A DNA stretch of 64,000 nucleotides. Origin: Ovoidimarina sp038744785 (GTDB lineage Bacteria; Pseudomonadota; Alphaproteobacteria; Rhodobacterales; Rhodobacteraceae). Positions within the stretch are counted from its first letter, which is position 1. Every line of letters begins with the position of its first letter. A program made the position numbers and the translations under genes. Shown piece by piece: positions 61,914 through 64,000 of the stretch. Location of the stretch: contig JBCDLX010000007.1 in NCBI GenBank assembly GCA_038744785.1, positions 62,001 through 126,000 of the forward strand. The letters are read 5' to 3'. Below the pieces are notes generated by a model. It was not told where the DNA came from. It saw only the letters and a list, made by a program, of their open reading frames with translations, and made no database searches.

Positions 61914-62918
61914 TTATTCGACGCCTTGGTTGTCCTCCGAGGAACTTCTCCTTAGCTGCTCCCGTTCTGTCGACGGAGGATGCCCAAATTGCGCGCGATA
62001 GCATTGGCTGAGGTATTGAGGGCTTCCAAAGCCCGTCTGAAGCGCGACGCTCCAAATGGGGACATCTGTGAGACGTAGCAAAGCCCGCGCATGCTCAAGC
62101 CGGATCGTGCGATAGTGCAACTGCGGTGTTGTGCGGAAGTGGCTAAGGAATTGGCGTTCGAGTGTCTTAACGTTCACCTTCACATGTCTGGCGATTGCCC
62201 CGATGGCCAGCGGGCTTTCGATATGCTCGTGCATCAGTTTCGTGGCGGCTTCAACAAGGGTACTGGCGACGGGTCGGAACGGGCTGTGCTTTAGTGGAAC
62301 GCCTTGGCTGCCGGCACGGATTGCCTGGTGCATAATTTGCCGTGCTACGTCCGAAGATACATCTTCGCCAATGCTTTCAGAAACGAACTCCAGAAAAAGG
62401 TCGATCGCAGACGTCCCCCCCGAGCAGGTAAAGAACTTACCGTCCCGAACGTAGAGCGAGCGTGAGACGTTCAGCATCGGAAAAGTCTCTTCAAACGAAG
62501 GGATATCTTCCCAATGAACGGTACAGCGCCGACCTTGAAGCAGGCCAGCACGCGCCAGAAGCCATGAGCCGGTGGCTATGGCGCCAATCTGGGTGTCCCC
62601 TCGGTTTGCGGCGCGCAGGTAGCGGACAACCCTTTGATCATCGATCAAGTGGCCGCCAAGGCCCGCGCAAACAACAAGCACATCCGGCATCGGTGCGTTT
62701 TCGGTTGTGTATTCTGTCAGTGTGCGCATCCCGTTCATGGCCATCACTTCGCTGTCGACTGCGCTGATCGTGAACCATCGGAACTGGGCTCGCTCGGTTA
62801 CATAGGCCGCGTCGCGCAAAACATCGATCATCCCCGAGACCGGAAGCATTGGATAGGCCTCAAGCAATAGGAACCCGAACGTCGAGTTTGGATGGATGGC
62901 GTTCGAGACGGGCGTCAT
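61914..62918 (-). CDS. GlxA family AraC-type transcriptional regulator
   Basis: A 334-aa regulator with an N-terminal DJ-1/PfpI-like domain (FGFLLLEAYPMLPVSGMIDV, and later GSWLLARAGLLQGRRCTVHW). The C-terminal AraC double helix-turn-helix covers about 230-325 (PLAIGAIARHVKVNVKTLER, then HYRTIRLEHARALLRLTDVP, then GFGSPQYLSQCYRAQFGHPP). Members often activate catabolism of quaternary amines or amino-acid derivatives. It is in line with the solute-binding protein and hydrolase genes (87-base gap) and divergent from the M24 peptidase gene 81 bases away, so it likely controls both. Family call is firm, the effector is unknown. Confidence 0.92.
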   Translation of the reverse strand: MTPVSNAIHPNSTFGFLLLEAYPMLPVSGMIDVLRDAAYVTERAQFRWFTISAVDSEVMAMNGMRTLTEYTTENAPMPDVLVVCAGLGGHLIDDQRVVRYLRAANRGDTQIGAIATGSWLLARAGLLQGRRCTVHWEDIPSFEETFPMLNVSRSLYVRDGKFFTCSGGTSAIDLFLEFVSESIGEDVSSDVARQIMHQAIRAGSQGVPLKHSPFRPVASTLVEAATKLMHEHIESPLAIGAIARHVKVNVKTLERQFLSHFRTTPQLHYRTIRLEHARALLRLTDVPIWSVALQTGFGSPQYLSQCYRAQFGHPPSTEREQLRRSSSEDNQGVE

Positions 62919-62999
62919 CGCAATACATCCGTCGAATAAGGATACACGATTGTCGAATTAACATTAGCCTCCGGCGCGCAGAAGCGGAAAGTCCTAGAG

Positions 63000-64000
63000 A
63001 TGGAACCTGCATTGAGTGACCGCGCCGCCTTGCGACTGCGTCTTGGAAACGCCCTCGCCGCCCAGGGCATCGACGCTTACATAGCGCTGACCCCGGCGAA
63101 CTATCGCTACATTACTGGCCATGCCAGCGCCTTCCTAGATCTTTCCTGGCAGATGACAGGCACGGACATGGCGATCCTACCGACTGACCAGGGGCTAGCG
63201 CCGGCTATTCTGGTCAGCGACTATTCCGCTCCCGAAGCCTCACGGAACAGCGACATCGAAGACGTCCGCACCTATTCCATGTGGACAGAGAACCGCGCGA
63301 TCCAGGATCTTACCGCAACCCCGGCCCGACGCATCGAGCGGCCGGAGCAATATGACAGCCGGTCGATCTTCGGGATTGCACGCGAGGTGCTGGCGGACCG
63401 CGGCCTCTCGCATGCTGTGATCGGAACCGATCTAACACAGATGAAAACATCCACCATGCATGCGATGCACGCCGCTCTTCCCAACAACAGAATCGTCGAT
63501 TGTGAAGAAACGGTTTATGCCGTCCGCAGCATTAAAGAGCCGTTCGAGATTGACCGCCTCGCCCGGGCAGCGGCGCTGTTCGATCACGGAGCCGAAGCGA
63601 CCTTTCAGGCCCTTGAACCAGGGCAATCGGCGCCTGAGCTTCGCGGGATTCTCGACGCGGCAATCCGGGAAAAGGCACCGGAATGCGAGGCTACTTTCTT
63701 CTTTCCGCACTTCGGAATGGATGGTGCTGTGAGCCGCGATGCACTGGTCAAACTTGATGCAGGTGCGCGGGTAGGTGGCTATTGGAGTGACGGATGCAGG
63801 CATCGCGTGTTTGGTCGGCCCACGGCGATGCAGCGCCGGGTTCACGAAGCACTTTCATCCGGATATGCAGCAGCCCTTGAAAAAATCCGCCCGGGCGCTC
63901 TTATGCGCGATGTTTTTCAGGCGGGGATTGATGGCGTGCGCAAATACGGTCTTCCGGGCTATTCGCGCGGGCATATCGGGCATTCGATCGGTCTTGACGG
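63000..64000 (+). CDS. M24 family metallopeptidase (Xaa-Pro/creatinase-like), 3' end outside window
   Basis: The frame starts at ATG 63000 and is open to the window end, giving 333 residues. The N-terminal creatinase domain has YIALTPANYRYITGHASAFL. The catalytic pita-bread domain begins near residue 180 (EETVYAVRSIKEPFEIDRLA). The metal ligands visible are the Asp pair in LVKLDAGARVGGYWSDGCRH, and the His in GHIGHSIGLD at the very end; the last two Glu ligands lie beyond the window. M24 relatives cleave Xaa-Pro peptides, creatine or ectoine derivatives. It is divergent from the GlxA-type regulator and probably part of the same catabolic unit. The exact substrate is unresolved. Confidence 0.88.
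   Translation, partial: MEPALSDRAALRLRLGNALAAQGIDAYIALTPANYRYITGHASAFLDLSWQMTGTDMAILPTDQGLAPAILVSDYSAPEASRNSDIEDVRTYSMWTENRAIQDLTATPARRIERPEQYDSRSIFGIAREVLADRGLSHAVIGTDLTQMKTSTMHAMHAALPNNRIVDCEETVYAVRSIKEPFEIDRLARAAALFDHGAEATFQALEPGQSAPELRGILDAAIREKAPECEATFFFPHFGMDGAVSRDALVKLDAGARVGGYWSDGCRHRVFGRPTAMQRRVHEALSSGYAAALEKIRPGALMRDVFQAGIDGVRKYGLPGYSRGHIGHSIGLD

Noticed and set aside
63000..64000. Reading the M24 protein as the DMSP lyase DddP
   Set aside because: DddP shares the fold, but the visible N-terminal text does not match what I recall of DddP and the decisive C-terminal residues are outside the window.
1..64000. CRISPR arrays, tRNA or rRNA genes, insertion sequences or integrases
   Set aside because: No direct repeats with regular spacing, tRNA cloverleaf, rRNA-like sequence or transposase/integrase protein could be recognised by eye.

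Overview
The window is high-GC chromosomal DNA from an alphaproteobacterium, most likely a marine Rhodobacterales (Roseobacter-type) strain. The evidence is a complete aerobic cobalamin cluster, an egtB-egtD pair, a VPLPA-CTERM exosortase (XrtD) with a matching substrate, a short protein resembling the spike base family of Rhodobacter gene transfer agents, and an exopolysaccharide locus rich in sulfotransferases. The assignment rests on reading protein motifs by eye; no database search was run.

Layout. (1) 1-10765: aerobic corrin-ring synthesis, cobN (3' end only), cobG, H, I, J, K (opposite strand), L, E, M, B, A, F, nearly all with 4-8 base overlaps, so one tightly coupled operon. (2) 10848-14344: a cobalamin riboswitch, then a DUF1636 cysteine-rich protein and a three-gene BtuCDF/FecCD-type ABC importer, probably for corrinoids or another chelate under B12 control. 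(3) 14849-17058: ergothioneine synthesis, egtB-egtD. (4) 17081-19442: a reverse-strand operon of an alpha/beta hydrolase, a frameshifted RraA-family gene and a cupin, divergent from an Lrp/AsnC regulator. (5) 19888-22028: an orphan GMC oxidoreductase and a doubtful small gene.

(6) 22255-57234: a 35-kb cell-surface polysaccharide locus. It holds a Wzy-like polymerase/ligase, a Wzx-like flippase, four GT4 and three GT2 glycosyltransferases plus a further GT4, a WecG/TagA/CpsF enzyme, four sulfotransferases, an asparagine-synthase-type amidotransferase, a nucleotide-sugar dehydrogenase, galE, an OafA-type acyltransferase and a 2OG-Fe(II) oxygenase. No initiating undecaprenyl-phosphate sugar transferase and no Wza/Wzc export pair is present. 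Within the locus lie several large surface-type proteins: a three-gene unit (77, 925 and 754 aa) with Ig/cadherin-like, PKD and beta-helix folds and no Sec signal; a VPLPA-CTERM protein; a GhsA-like spike base protein; and a 1054-aa beta-helix protein.

(7) 58143-64000: a GlxA-type AraC regulator, a Tat-exported family-5 solute-binding protein and a CocE/NonD-type hydrolase on the reverse strand, divergent from a truncated M24 peptidase; this looks like uptake and breakdown of a peptide- or amide-like compound.

The parts most worth following up are the signal-less 31.1-36.4 kb module together with the spike base protein inside a capsule locus, and the XrtD/VPLPA-CTERM pair in the same locus.
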